From contig CAZMOE010000010.1 of assembly GCA_964567855.1 (NCBI GenBank), forward strand, positions 13,566 to 77,565: a stretch of DNA of 64,000 nucleotides, in the 5' to 3' direction. The position numbers and the translations under genes are program-made. Every line of letters starts with the position of its first letter. Positions within the stretch are counted from its first letter, which is position 1. This DNA is from Liminaster sp964567855 (GTDB lineage Bacteria > Bacteroidota > Bacteroidia > Bacteroidales > UBA3663). Below, one piece after another: positions 63,755 through 64,000 of the stretch. The notes beneath the pieces were generated by a model that was not told the DNA's origin, ran no database searches, and saw only the letters and a list, made by a program, of their open reading frames with translations.

Positions 63755-63846
63755 TTTTCATGAACATATGTTCATAGGCTATTTAAGTCAACTTAAATGG
63801 CCAACTAAGTTAACTTACTTTGCCAACGAACCTATGTTCATGAAAA
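63755..63846. repeat. Inverted repeat enclosing palindromes
   Basis: TTTTCATGAACATA at 63755-63768 is the exact complement of TATGTTCATGAAAA at 63833-63846. The left arm runs on as TGTTCATAGG, itself a partial copy of the motif. The 64 bases between the arms contain TTAAGTCAACTTAA and AAGTTAACTT. It could be an operator cluster or a transposon/integration end. Confidence 0.6.
63784..63809. repeat. 26-bp repeat, copy 2
   Basis: Starts TAAGTCAACTTAAATG and ends CCAACTAAG; matches 50502-50527 at 21 of 26 positions with only transitions. It lies inside the inverted repeat at 63755-63846. Confidence 0.6.
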
Positions 63847-63891
63847 GGTGCACATTTTTGGCAAAATGTTTACTGGGAGTTTTCGAATCAA

Positions 63892-63923
63892 ATGAGGGAC
63901 ATCTGAATAAAGATGTCCCTCAT
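63892..63923. terminator. Perfect 13-bp hairpin, possible terminator
   Basis: ATGAGGGACATCT at 63892-63904 pairs with AGATGTCCCTCAT at 63911-63923, loop GAATAA. T-rich sequence is weak on both sides. It may end a minus-strand gene lying beyond position 64000. Confidence 0.5.
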
Positions 63924-64000
63924 CCGATTGTCTATAATAGCCCTTTTGTATTATTCCTCAATTGCCGACTGATTATTACTATTTTTTTATCTTCTTTCCG

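Larger units (their letters stand above)
63542..64000. other. Intergenic region with nested inverted repeats
   Basis: About 460 bp upstream of the GH43 gene with no gene. It holds the 14-bp inverted repeat at 63755-63846, the 26-bp repeat at 63784-63809, the perfect palindrome AAGTTAACTT at 63807-63816 and the 13-bp hairpin at 63892-63923. A gene beyond the window may begin or end here. Confidence 0.55.

Overview
The window is a 64 kb chromosomal segment from a Bacteroidota bacterium of the order Bacteroidales, probably a gut or faecal commensal. Support: two SusC/SusD pairs, lipoproteins with Cys-Asp/Asn-Asp N-termini, a complete Bat (aerotolerance) operon, AT-rich leaders instead of strong Shine-Dalgarno sites, and repeated TAnnTTTG -7 promoter boxes. 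The genus cannot be fixed from the sequence. No rRNA, tRNA or CRISPR array was seen.

Region 1 (1-21.7 kb) is conserved core genome, nearly all on the + strand: the tail of an upstream gene (possibly ileS), a TraR/DksA-family protein, lspA, a DUF4296-type lipoprotein, PBP4 (dacB), then rsmI - coiled-coil lipoprotein - YjjG-like HAD phosphatase - metA. Next is the Bat operon (MoxR ATPase, DUF58 protein, a membrane protein, BatA, BatB, BatC, BatD, BatE), a lipoprotein/transmembrane/HTH regulator, a TonB-receptor-like outer-membrane protein, and rpsA (ribosomal protein S1) with its own promoter and terminator.

Region 2 (21.7-24 kb) is a sparse, AT-richer stretch with a PrsW-family membrane protease and one or two small hypothetical proteins.

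Region 3 (24-50.2 kb) is a large pectin-type polysaccharide utilisation locus. Three big secreted proteins come first: a PL9 pectate lyase, an unknown protein of about 924 aa, and a PL1 pectate lyase fused to FN3 and autotransporter-type beta-strand repeats. A co-directional string of outer-membrane genes follows: fasciclin lipoprotein - SusC - SusD - fasciclin lipoprotein - fasciclin-like lipoprotein - SusC - SusD. Secreted lyases would cut homogalacturonan, and the two SusCD pumps with accessory lipoproteins would capture and import the oligosaccharides. No regulator was seen inside this locus.

Region 4 (50.2-64 kb) is an accessory island aimed at substituted xylan or another glucuronate-bearing hemicellulose. 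It holds an SGNH esterase, a transmembrane AraC regulator with a two-component-type sensor but no kinase, a minus-strand operon GH31 - GH115 alpha-glucuronidase - CE7-like esterase, a GNAT acetyltransferase, an alpha/beta-hydrolase esterase and a GH43 enzyme. An IS4-like transposase remnant lies at its left edge. A 37-bp sequence at the end of that remnant recurs about 10 kb away as one end of a small element of about 87 bp, so the block between them may have been moved by, or repeatedly invaded by, the same transposon family. The right edge carries nested inverted repeats, one related to a sequence beside the IS remnant.
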